Shown piece after piece: positions 56,290 to 64,000 of a stretch of DNA of 64,000 bases. Position 1 is the first letter of the stretch. Every line of letters starts with the position of its first letter. The notes beneath the pieces were generated by a model. The model made no database searches. It was not told where the DNA came from and saw only the letters and a program-made list of their open reading frames with translations. The stretch spans positions 360,001 through 424,000 of the forward strand of contig CAJZBQ010000063.1 in assembly GCA_914767885.1 (NCBI GenBank). The letters run 5' to 3'. This DNA is from Blepharisma stoltei (lineage: Eukaryota; Ciliophora; Heterotrichea; Heterotrichida; Blepharismidae). A program made the position numbers and the translations under genes.

Positions 56290-59200
56290 ATGGAACCAAC
56301 ATCTAAGCTTTTCTTCAAAGTTGGGCAGCAAACATCGAAGCATCCTAAACTAATTTTAACCATTCAGCTTCTAATATCCATTTCAAGCTGTATTGGCTTC
56401 TTTTGGATTGACGTAAAATCTTCGCCTCATAGCCTTTGGGTTGATACCGACAGCTCTTCACATCACGACAAAAACTATGTCGATGATAATTTCGGACCTA
56501 CCTGAAGGATAAACCGTGCTATTTTCACAGCCAAAGACAGTAGCGTTACTGATGTGTTTCAAAGAGAATATTTAACGATGACCCCCCCCCTCAATCTTCA
56601 TGTCTATTGCAACAAAAATGCAATTTTTTAATATAAAATTTTATATAAAGAAAATAATAATTTTCATGTCTCTTGCAACAAATTATATATATAAAAAAAA
56701 TAATAATTTTCATGTCTCTTGCAACAAATTATATATATTAAAACGGCGACACGTGTCAGCCTGCCCTCTTGGCGCAGCATTCCAGACCTTATGGCTAATG
56801 CGAACTGGGACGGACCCCGAGCCGAGAATCAGACGCAGGCTCAAGAAGTGTATACCCGGGCAGGTTTTGGCTGCTTTCCTGTGGTTGGAAATAGATGCGC
56901 TCAACAACGTCCTTTTGATCCGAGGACCCATGGGTATTCCTCTACCGAGAAACTGGGGGTTTTGCCCAGGCCACAGGGGAACAGTCTTTTTCGTGTAGCT
57001 GTCGAAGGAAGGTACTTTGACACCCGATAGACTCTAAGGAGCTGATCCTTGGAATCAAGCTACTCCAATTGCCCGTAGCAGGGACGTAGAAATCCATAAG
57101 TCGCCCACTCAAGACTGAAGCCGCAAGGCAAGGAGGAGACAGAAGGTACCGGAAGGGCACTCGTAAGAGGAATAGACCCTCTGGGCTGGAATCGAAAAGC
57201 AGTAGAACCTTCTGCACGGAAGGTCTTTGGTGACTGTGCCACCAATATGGCTAGCGCCTGTCTGTATAATCCTAATCCTCTTGCAGCAAATTTTAGATGC
57301 GCATCTTAAATTTTAGCTAGATAAGTTTAATAAAATGGCGAGCAATGACAATAGCCGTCCAAATCTCGATGAGAAGGTCATTGGCACGCCTACAGAAGCG
57401 CTGTTTTATGGGGTTTTTGAGAAACTCACCTAGAGAAAAATGCATTAATTCTTTTTTATAAAAATGTTGTGTTGCAGTAGGCATGAAAATTTTTTCGAAA
57501 AATTTTTGTTGCAATAGACATGAAGATTGAGGGGGGGGGTCATCGTTAGAAGAAGTCTGGAAAATCCAATCAGCTATGGAGACTATGGAAATTTTATATG
57601 ATAATCAACTTCTTACGTTAGACTATTTTTGCCATAAGCCAGGGTACAGCTCAAACTGCTATACAACGTCACCTATGAATTTTTGGAAAATGAATGTAGA
57701 CGTTCTTATGACTGATTTATATGTCAAACAAGTAGCCATGTGCCTTAATAACGCAGGTAATAACGGTATTTCTTGTTATGACAGAAATGGCTTGCCAATC
57801 AGAAGAAACTCCGTTTTTGGAGGAACGTCTTGTGATATCGATGGAAATGGGAATTGTTCGTTAAATGCAAAAGCTCTTATATTGACTTTTTATTTAAACG
57901 ATGACCAGCATACCATAGATTTAGGAGCCAGAGTATGGGAGCGCCGGGTATTTGAGCACAAGTTAAGGGATTTTAACAACAATGAAAAAAATAAACTAAA
58001 AGTAAGCTATGGATCTCAAAGGGCTTTGCATGATAAACTTCAAAAATATGAAGAAGTCAACCCTTTGATTATTGGGATCCCATTGCTATTTTTATTTATC
58101 GTATTAGGCATCATGTTTTCTTCGCTGCCTTCTAAAGTTCACTCAAGGTTCTTACTGAGCGCTGGAGCAATTTCAATTATTATAGCAAGTGTTGTGATAG
58201 CGATAGGAAGCTCGCCAATATTTGACAAAGACCTTTATGTTATTACTATCCAAGTTTTACCGCTTCTGCTTATCATATTAGGAGCCGGACATTATTTTGT
58301 AATAATTTGGGCAAATGATAAAGCGAAAATAAATTCTGATGGAAAAACCAATGAAAATATCCTTGCAGAAACCATGAAAAATTCTGGACCGATATTGACA
58401 GTTGCCTTTTTGTCTGAGTTGACTGTTTTTATTATAGGCTGCACATATAATTATCCAGGAATTAGGGAATTCTGTGAATCATGTGTAGTGGGGCTAATTT
58501 TCTTATATATATTCCAGGTGACTGGATTTCCAGCAATGCTTGAGCTAGATACAAGGAGGATTCATAAAAAAAGAATTGATGTTTTGTGCTGCTTTGACCT
58601 TATAGGAGATGACAAACTTATAAGAAGAAACTACATAAAAAAAACTGTCAATAAATATGGCTTAATGCATTATTTATTTATATAATCTGATGTGTCAAAA
58701 TTAATTTTAAATAAAAGATAAGCCTTAAAGGAATAATGAGAATAGAGCTTATTTATATAGAGAAAGTATGGTGAATTCCTTCTCTTTTCAATATAGTCAC
58801 CAAAATTTCATGCGGACTTATAGCACTTTCACTAATGCTTTTAGCTTTTGGAGGGATGGATAATGTCCATAGAGGATTAAACCCTCAGGTGTTAGCTCCT
58901 TCTGGATCAAATCTTCAGAACTATTATGAAGACTACGAAAAGTATATGGAGACTGGGGAATTAGGATATCTCGTCCTCAAAGACCTAAACTACACCAGCA
59001 TAAGCAATCGAAATTTAATAATGAAGCTCAGCGACTCAGTCTCCCAAATGACTAAATCTGTGCAAGGCCCAGTTTACGCTTGGATAAACCCATTCACCAC
59101 CTATCTAAACGTGAAAAACTCAGAATGCAACAATACTGATATCTCTGAATACGATTTTAACACCCAGCTCCAAAGATTTCTACAAGTTCCTTATAGCTCT

Positions 59201-60118
59201 TCATGCTGCAAAATGTTCGGCGTATGTGGAGAACTGTATAGAAACGACATAGTCTTCTCAGGAAGCAGCTTCAGCGTAAAACAAATAAAAACAACAAGGC
59301 TCCGTTTTTATTTTCAACCATTAAGATCTCAGCATGAATATATTCGTGCTTATCGTGAGCTTAAACACGCTGCAGACAAGTGGGCAAAAGACTTCGTATT
59401 TATGCCAAATAATGCAAATTCATTGATGCAAAGCAATCCTGCAGAAATTGATTGGATTTCATCAAAAAACACTTATAAAAGCGACGAAAAGCTGGTTTTC
59501 AGCTTTGGGGATTTCTTTGAGTACTATCAGCAATATAACTCTATTAGAGGAGATACGTTGGAAAAATACTTTATTTGCATTGCAGTGTTTTTGTTCGTAT
59601 TTGAACTTTTCTTTGGAGCTTATGTAGGGTTTATTATTACTTTTCTTATTGCTTTATCGTCGTGGGCAGTTGTTGGGTTGTGCTTTATTTTCAATGAAAT
59701 GATAGGAGGACATACCACAGATATGAATGCAGTCAGTGGACTAAATTTCTTGATATCATGCTGCATTGCAATAGAGTCAATAATTTATGTTACAGCTGAA
59801 TTTTTGAATAAATTCGAACAAGCAAAGTCTCAAAAATCGCAAGCAAGCAGAGACCAAAATTCAAAAATTGTGATTTCTCAGCTTAGTCCAATTCTGGTAG
59901 GCCAAATTCTTACCCAGTTAATAGGGATTATCCCGCTTGCTTGCTTCTCAAGTGATTTTTACAGCCTCTATTTCTTTAGGATCTATCTTTTTGCTATGCT
60001 TTTAGGGCTGTTCTATGGGACTGTTTTGCAGCCTATAGTTCTTTCTTATCTTTTCCCTGTGAGATCGGCTTATACCTCACCTCCTCCTGTTGAAAAGGAA
60101 CTTTTAATGAAGTCATAA
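56290..60118 (+). CDS. Patched/NPC1-like sterol-sensing-domain protein
   Basis: ATG 56290 (MEPTSKLFFKVGQ) to TAA 60118. Removing the large MITE (56575-57545) with one TTA and a TA-bounded IES of 77 bp leaves 926 codons including stop. N-terminal helix, then LWVDTDS and FGPTWRINRAIF as in Patched/NPC1/PTCHD proteins. A first Cys-rich extracytosolic domain is followed by a five-helix sterol-sensing block at about 262-430 (IIGIPLLFLFIVLGIMFSS, LLLIILGAGHYFVIIWAND), then a second ectodomain and a second membrane block to about 900. Related proteins are RND-type transporters moving sterols or lipids. In ciliates the substrate is unknown. GAGHYF occupies the place where many relatives have GxD, so proton-coupling residues differ. 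Confidence 0.88.
56575..57545. mobile_element. TNA-type MITE/IES, fourth motif, with nested retroposon
   Basis: Flanked by TTA (56572-56574 and 57546-57548). The inverted ends are ACGATGACCCCCCCCC followed by TCAATCTTCATGTCTATTGC at the left and the exact complement at the right. Extra TTCATGTCTCTTGCAAC copies follow in tandem at the left; a second complementary copy (TTGCAGTAGGCATG) lies inside the right end. Deletion of 974 bp gives REYLEEVWKIQ in frame. The interior is occupied by the retroposon-like insert 56731-57277. Confidence 0.85.
56731..57277 (+). mobile_element. Retroposon-like element, family beta, nested in a MITE
   Basis: A 15-bp duplication (CTCTTGCAACAAATT at 56716-56730, CTCTTGCAGCAAATT at 57278-57292) that is part of the MITE's own repeated motif. 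Head AAAACGGCGACACGTGTCAG. It is the opposite orientation of the homologous inserts at 30139 and 41279. Overlapping ORFs of about 70-130 residues on both strands do not encode a recognisable protein. Confidence 0.82.
58683..58759. other. Short TA-bounded IES (about 77 bp) in the Patched-like gene
   Basis: TAA at 58683-58685 breaks the frame after MHYLFI, and coding resumes at 58760 (EKVWWIPSLFN). The edges share TTATTTATATA. Deleting 77 bp between TA dinucleotides gives MHYLFIEKVWW in frame. Several TA pairs in this repeat would also work, so the exact edge is ambiguous. Confidence 0.75.
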
Positions 60119-60205
60119 TTATAACTAAATAATTATTATAGTAATATGGAGTGGCAATCTAATTTTTTTGCAATAAATTTAATATTAAAAAGTTGTTTTA
60201 TAAAT

Positions 60206-60952
60206 ATGGAGCCTAGCTATTATGACAAGCAGCTTAACCTATTAAATGAAGGGAAAACCTATGAATTTGCCCAGAATATTCTTAACAGAGCGAGAAGACT
60301 GATATCAAGAGGTCAGCATGCAGAAAGCATAGACATTGCTTTGAGAGCAGCTCTCGAGCTTCTGAAAAGACAGACCATACCAAATGAGCTGCTTGATATT
60401 ATTGTTCAGACCTCACAAAACTCTCCTCCAAATTCAGATTTAATTGAAGAAATCTATTCTCATTTATCAGCACCTAACGACATCGCATTTCTTAAAAAGC
60501 TCTGTAAGAATTGCCCAGATCCCAAAATTTATGCACTTATAGCAAGAGCATTAGACGATTCTGGCGACCTTGGAAAATCTCTATTATACTGAATTGGAGC
60601 TGGGAGTTACAGAGAAATCATCAGAATTTTACAAATTTTAATAGACAGAGGCTATCCAGGCGAAATTGATCTTTTTGTCTGCAGAACAGTTCTGATCCTT
60701 CTCTCCTTCAAGAATTTATCCTTAGCCCAGCATATTATTGGAGAATTTAAATACGTAGATACCCCTCTGCTAAACTTCACCAGATTTCTAATCCAAGCTC
60801 TCGACGTCAAAGAATTTTCACTTGTGGGAATCCTGAAAGAGAGATATGCGCCAACACTTCAAAGAGATCTGAATTTGATAAAATATTTAGAGCATGTAGA
60901 AAAGGCGTTTTCAGCAGAAGCTCCTAATTATATTCCTAATATTTTAGATTAG
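60206..60952 (+). CDS. GET4: GET4/TRC35-like tail-anchored-protein targeting factor
   Basis: ATG 60206 (MEPSYYDKQLNLLN) to TAG 60952, 249 codons including stop, one TGA as Trp at 60590. All-helical solenoid with the GET4 signatures EIDLFVCRTVLILLSFKN, TPLLNFTRFLIQALD and LKERYAPTLQRD near the C-terminus, matching the order in animal TRC35. GET4 with GET5 bridges SGT2 to the GET3 ATPase and hands tail-anchored proteins on for insertion in the ER. An upstream in-frame ATG at 60146 would add 20 hydrophobic residues, out of keeping with a cytosolic protein, so the later start is preferred. Slightly shorter than animal homologues. Confidence 0.88.
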
Positions 60953-61111
60953 CTATAAATATACAAAAATAGTCAATTATTTTTATAAATCAACGATTAA
61001 GTCTATATTGATAGGCAAAATAGGCTTATTATTTTAAATCATTTCAATATAAAAATTTGAGAGTTTTAATAGAAATTTGTAGTAACTATAGTTAAAAATT
61101 GTAGTAAGAAT

Positions 61112-62588
61112 ATGGCTGAGAGCTTGAAAATCACTATCACTAATAACCTCAAAAATGCTTTAGTCGAACGATATGAAGTGGCCAGCAAAGGACTAACTCC
61201 CCCCGCCCTCCGTGAGTGAATAAAGCCATTAGAAAAATCGCTATTTTTTGCCCAAAAAACCCACCCTCCGTGAGTGAACAAAAATTTTTTTAATAGAAAA
61301 ACATTTTGATATATAAATGATAATTAGTATAATGAAATCTAGAGCTAATTCTGTTTAATTTTAAATGAATTGCTTTTTAAAACATAAATTTTATAAATTA
61401 AATTAATATTTGATTTCAAATTTTTGCGAATTAGATTTTTTTAAATTTCGAAAAAACATATTTTTTATAAAATTATTTTAAACAAAAAAATTAACACCCC
61501 TCCGTGAGTGAACTAATTTTTTTTATTCACTTACGGAGGGGGGGAATAAGAGGCTCACGAAGAGATGAAAAAGATGGGATTTTAAAAATCGGACGAGGAA
61601 TTTCCGATGAGTGGGGCAATGCAATTAATGACATTTGCTTGAGCTCAGATGATAGTGCTATTAGTAGAAAACACTGTGAGCTTGAGTACCAGTTTGGATT
61701 TAAAGGAACTATTCCTTTAAATTTCTTTAACTTCTTGCTTGCAAGGCTCCCCAAAAATGAGTCTAGATCAGTCTGATATAATTTGCCTATAGAAATTTAT
61801 TATATTTTAAGTATTATTTAATTAAATTTTTTAAAAAAAAATAAAAGCACCATTTATTATAAAAAGCATGTATATTGATATTTGAATTTTTTAAAGAGCC
61901 AACTGGCTTTTATGCTAAAGATTTAGGAAGCAAATTTGGAACATTTATTAGAATCGGTGACGAAGGCGTTGTTTTAAAGTCTAATTATGGTTTCAGAATT
62001 GGCGAATCTGCAGAATTCTCTATACTTGAATGCCAATATACTCATATAGATTATACAGATCGCTTTTTCCGAGGAATCAGTCGAGGCGAAAAAGTTTTGA
62101 TTCATCAAGACTACGTGCAATATGTTGATATGGATAGAAGCGATTACCCAGCTGATGAAAAACCTGGATTTCCCTATTTAGATATAAGAATTAAAGATGA
62201 CTCGACAACTAAAGAAAGGTGATTTAAAGTTATAGCAACTGAAAAGAAATCAGTATTTACTATTGGGAGAAGCGAAGAAGCTGATATGCCGATAGATCAG
62301 AGCAGCAAAATGGTATCAAGGATCCAATGTGTGCTGATATATAGCCTTAAAGACCAAGAATGAAGGCTCACTGATGGGGATGGGGCAAATAAAAGCTCTA
62401 ATGGGACTTGGCTGAATCTTCAATATTACCAAGAGCAGAACCCATTAGGGACTCTGAAGCCGAAATCAATGAAATTAGCACTCCCAAATAAGTGCGAAAT
62501 GAGGATATCACAGCAGTTTTTAACGTTTGAGTTGACGAAGAATAATCATGATGCCAAAAAAGAGATAACCTTGAAAAAGAGGGTATAA
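61112..62588 (+). CDS. Protein with two FHA domains
   Basis: ATG 61112 (M-A-E-S-L-K-I-T) to TAA 62588. Removing a MITE (61197-61546) with one TAA and a 191-bp IES leaves exactly 311 codons. The first FHA domain spans about residues 38-105 (LKIGRG, AISRKHCELEY, GFYAKDLGSKFGTF). The second spans about 195-265 (FTIGRSEEADMPI, MVSRIQCVL, SSNGTWL), with SRIQ in place of the usual SRxH. FHA domains bind phosphothreonine peptides. With no catalytic domain this is likely an adaptor in a kinase pathway. TGA is used several times as Trp (WFKVIATE, EWRLTDG). Confidence 0.88.
61197..61546. mobile_element. TNA-type MITE/IES, GTGAGYGAAC motif, in the FHA gene
   Basis: Flanked by TAA (61194-61196 and 61547-61549). 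Tandem motifs at the left, a palindromic pair at the right. Closely related to 13460 and 38648 but with more changes. Deletion of 353 bp gives ASKGLRGSRRDEKDG in frame. Confidence 0.88.
61703..61893. other. TA-bounded IES (191 bp) inside the first FHA domain
   Basis: TTTAAAG occurs at 61699-61705 and 61890-61896. Deleting from one TA to the other rebuilds an FHA domain (CELEYQFGFKEPTGFYAKDLG) and removes all stops. Without deletion an unrelated stretch and TAA intervene. No inverted ends. Confidence 0.8.
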
Positions 62589-62893
62589 TTTTAAAAATAT
62601 CAAAAAATTCAGAAATTAGCCTCTAATTGGTTTTCAACAGTCAAAAATGATAATATTTTTCAGTTTAAAATACTTTTTTAGCCTATTTTAATTAAACTTT
62701 GACTCATTGCTACTCTCACTTCTAAATCCTTTTCTCTTCTGATGCCATTTTCTATAAATATTTACCCCCGATTAAATCCAAAAATAAAATGAATTTTTTG
62801 CTTCACTATTTAAATTGTATCTATTTGTGCCTCTTGTTTATAATAAACTAAATTAAAGAATAATTTCTCCTGACTTATGGTGGTTAATAATAA
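62589..62893. other. Intergenic, nothing recognised
   Basis: AT-rich spacer of 305 bp between two genes on the same strand. No element ends or RNA genes seen. Confidence 0.5.
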
Positions 62894-64000
62894 ATGGTTG
62901 ACTCGAAACTTAACCAGCCTCTTCTTGGTATTGAGCTGAGAGGAAAATCAAATGTAAGTGACGATTCGCCTATAGAAAAGCAGCCTTCAATTTCAAGCGG
63001 CTCTTTGGCTATTATGACGCACTTGGCAACTTCAGCTGTCATCAATAATCTTTCACAAGCAGGCCAGCAATTCAGTGACGAAATCAAAGAAATTAATGAT
63101 CATTTAACATTATACCATCCAGAACAAGCTATTATTCTGGACTTCCAAGGGAAAATCGCCATAAGCGAAGACGAAAACTGGGCTTTTGGAACTGGGCCTG
63201 GAGGAAATCTTGAACTTGTTCATATACCTTCAAAAATGTACAAGTCATTTAAAGTGGTCCAAGGCAGAGAGCCTGTGACAAATCGCATCTTCTTTTCCCT
63301 CACATCAAAAACTATAGAAACTGAGGGCACAAAAGCAACCTACATTTTAGCAGCAACAAACGAAGGAAAAATTATCAAAGTTTCAGCTGAAGGCTTAATA
63401 AATAAATACCATGAAGAAAGAAAAGAGGAGCCTAAGCCTAAGCCACAAGAAGAGAAAAAAGAAGCCCCACTTCCGAAGCCCATCTTCGTCCAGGCAGAAA
63501 AAGTCTATACTCACCACCAAAAAGCTGTGAGAAGCATCAAAAGCCCAAAAAACTCAAGTTTCGTCTATTCATCAGATGAAGACGGAAATGTGTTTAGATT
63601 CAGAATTGATGTAGATGAAGAGCCAGAGCTCTTATTCAACAATCCAGATGGTGTAAGCACTATTGATATCAGCCAAGATGAAAAGCATCTCATATGCGGA
63701 GGAAGAAACCTTTTGGTCAAAGTCTATAACTTGGAAACCAGAAGAGAAGAAACTGTGTTAGGTCCAATGTCTGATCCAATTTGGACAGTTAAATTTTCTC
63801 CAAAGAAAAATATAGCTGCAGGAACATTTAAAGGAGAAGTTAGGCTTTGGGAATGGGAAACCTGGAACCTCAAGCAGATTTTCCAAGGAAACGAAAAATC
63901 AGCAACTAGCATAGACTTCATTTATGATGAAGAGTACTTAATAACTACTTCTAATGATACTACAGTCAGAATTTGGAGTATGGCAACAGGCGAGCCAAAT
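62894..64000 (+). CDS. WD40-repeat protein, partial
   Basis: ATG 62894 (MVDSKLNQPLLGIEL) runs open to the window end (369 codons, no stop, no insertion). The first 190 or so residues form a divergent N-terminal part with a Lys/Glu/Pro-rich linker (EEPKPKPQEEKKEAPLPKP). After that come WD40-type blades: HHQKAVRSIKSPKNSSFVYS, DGVSTIDISQDEKHLICGG, DPIWTVKFSPKKNIAAGTF, then SATSIDFIYDEEYLITTSND followed by TTVRIWSMATGEP. Such propellers scaffold protein complexes. No more specific family is recognised from this part. Confidence 0.85.
   Translation, partial: MVDSKLNQPLLGIELRGKSNVSDDSPIEKQPSISSGSLAIMTHLATSAVINNLSQAGQQFSDEIKEINDHLTLYHPEQAIILDFQGKIAISEDENWAFGTGPGGNLELVHIPSKMYKSFKVVQGREPVTNRIFFSLTSKTIETEGTKATYILAATNEGKIIKVSAEGLINKYHEERKEEPKPKPQEEKKEAPLPKPIFVQAEKVYTHHQKAVRSIKSPKNSSFVYSSDEDGNVFRFRIDVDEEPELLFNNPDGVSTIDISQDEKHLICGGRNLLVKVYNLETRREETVLGPMSDPIWTVKFSPKKNIAAGTFKGEVRLWEWETWNLKQIFQGNEKSATSIDFIYDEEYLITTSNDTTVRIWSMATGEPN

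Noticed and set aside
1-64000. tRNA, rRNA or transposase/reverse-transcriptase genes
   Set aside because: None recognised by eye on either strand. A covariance-model or profile search was not possible here.

Overview
The window looks like germline (micronuclear) DNA of a heterotrich ciliate, most likely Blepharisma or a close relative. Three things point there. (1) TGA reads as tryptophan while TAA and TAG stop: in the repeated gene family the same Trp of a TYFWARE-like motif is written TGG at about 18610 and 24757 but TGA at about 32246, 39172 and 40990. (2) Introns are 15-16 nt long (4814-4829, 5024-5038, 11006-11020, 49643-49657). (3) Most genes are cut by DNA segments flanked by TA or TNA direct repeats or by longer target-site duplications. 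Removing each segment with one copy of its repeat restores the reading frame. In nine genes the summed coding length then becomes an exact multiple of three. This is the pattern of internal eliminated sequences (IESs) that are cut out when a somatic nucleus forms. Species and nuclear origin are inference from sequence alone.

Layout. 1-95 (-): start of a possible UBA-like ORF. 294-5776 (+): large cysteine-rich/LamG-like membrane protein. 5891-9582 (+): long coiled-coil protein. 9605-11107 (-): second coiled-coil protein. 11523-12191 (-): R2R3-type MYB protein. 13849-43095 (+): tandem array of a polytopic PAS-domain membrane sensor, with copies A (13849-19168), B (20171-25880), C (26862-32809, one 7-bp frameshift) and D (33979-39744), a 5'-truncated copy E (40097-42589) and a small 3' remnant F (42861-43095). 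43292-47405 (+): kinesin-7-like motor fused to RCC1 repeats. 47437-48429 (+): unrecognised protein. 48566-49429 (+): CHIP-like TPR/U-box E3 ligase. 49520-50461 (+): DHHC palmitoyltransferase. 51938-55030 (+): cyclic-nucleotide-gated-type cation channel. 56290-60118 (+): Patched/NPC1-like protein. 60206-60952 (+): GET4/TRC35. 61112-62588 (+): double-FHA protein. 62894 to the window end (+): WD40 protein, partial.

Four classes of interrupting DNA are visible. The first is about twenty MITE-like elements (roughly 230-970 bp) with C-rich/G-rich inverted ends and a 3-bp TNA duplication. They share an unusual layout: a head-to-head pair of a terminal motif at one end and a tandem pair of the same motif at the other. 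At least four different motif sequences occupy that same layout. The second is fully palindromic fold-back elements (about 150-225 bp) with a TA duplication. The third is short retroposon-like, GC-richer elements (about 150-630 bp) with 10-18 bp target-site duplications, heads resembling AAAATGGCG and, in some, microsatellite tails. The fourth is plain unique IESs bounded by TA (about 77, 108, 191 and 270-280 bp). Some nest inside others.

No rRNA, tRNA, CRISPR array or transposase/reverse-transcriptase gene was recognised. All mobile elements here appear non-autonomous.
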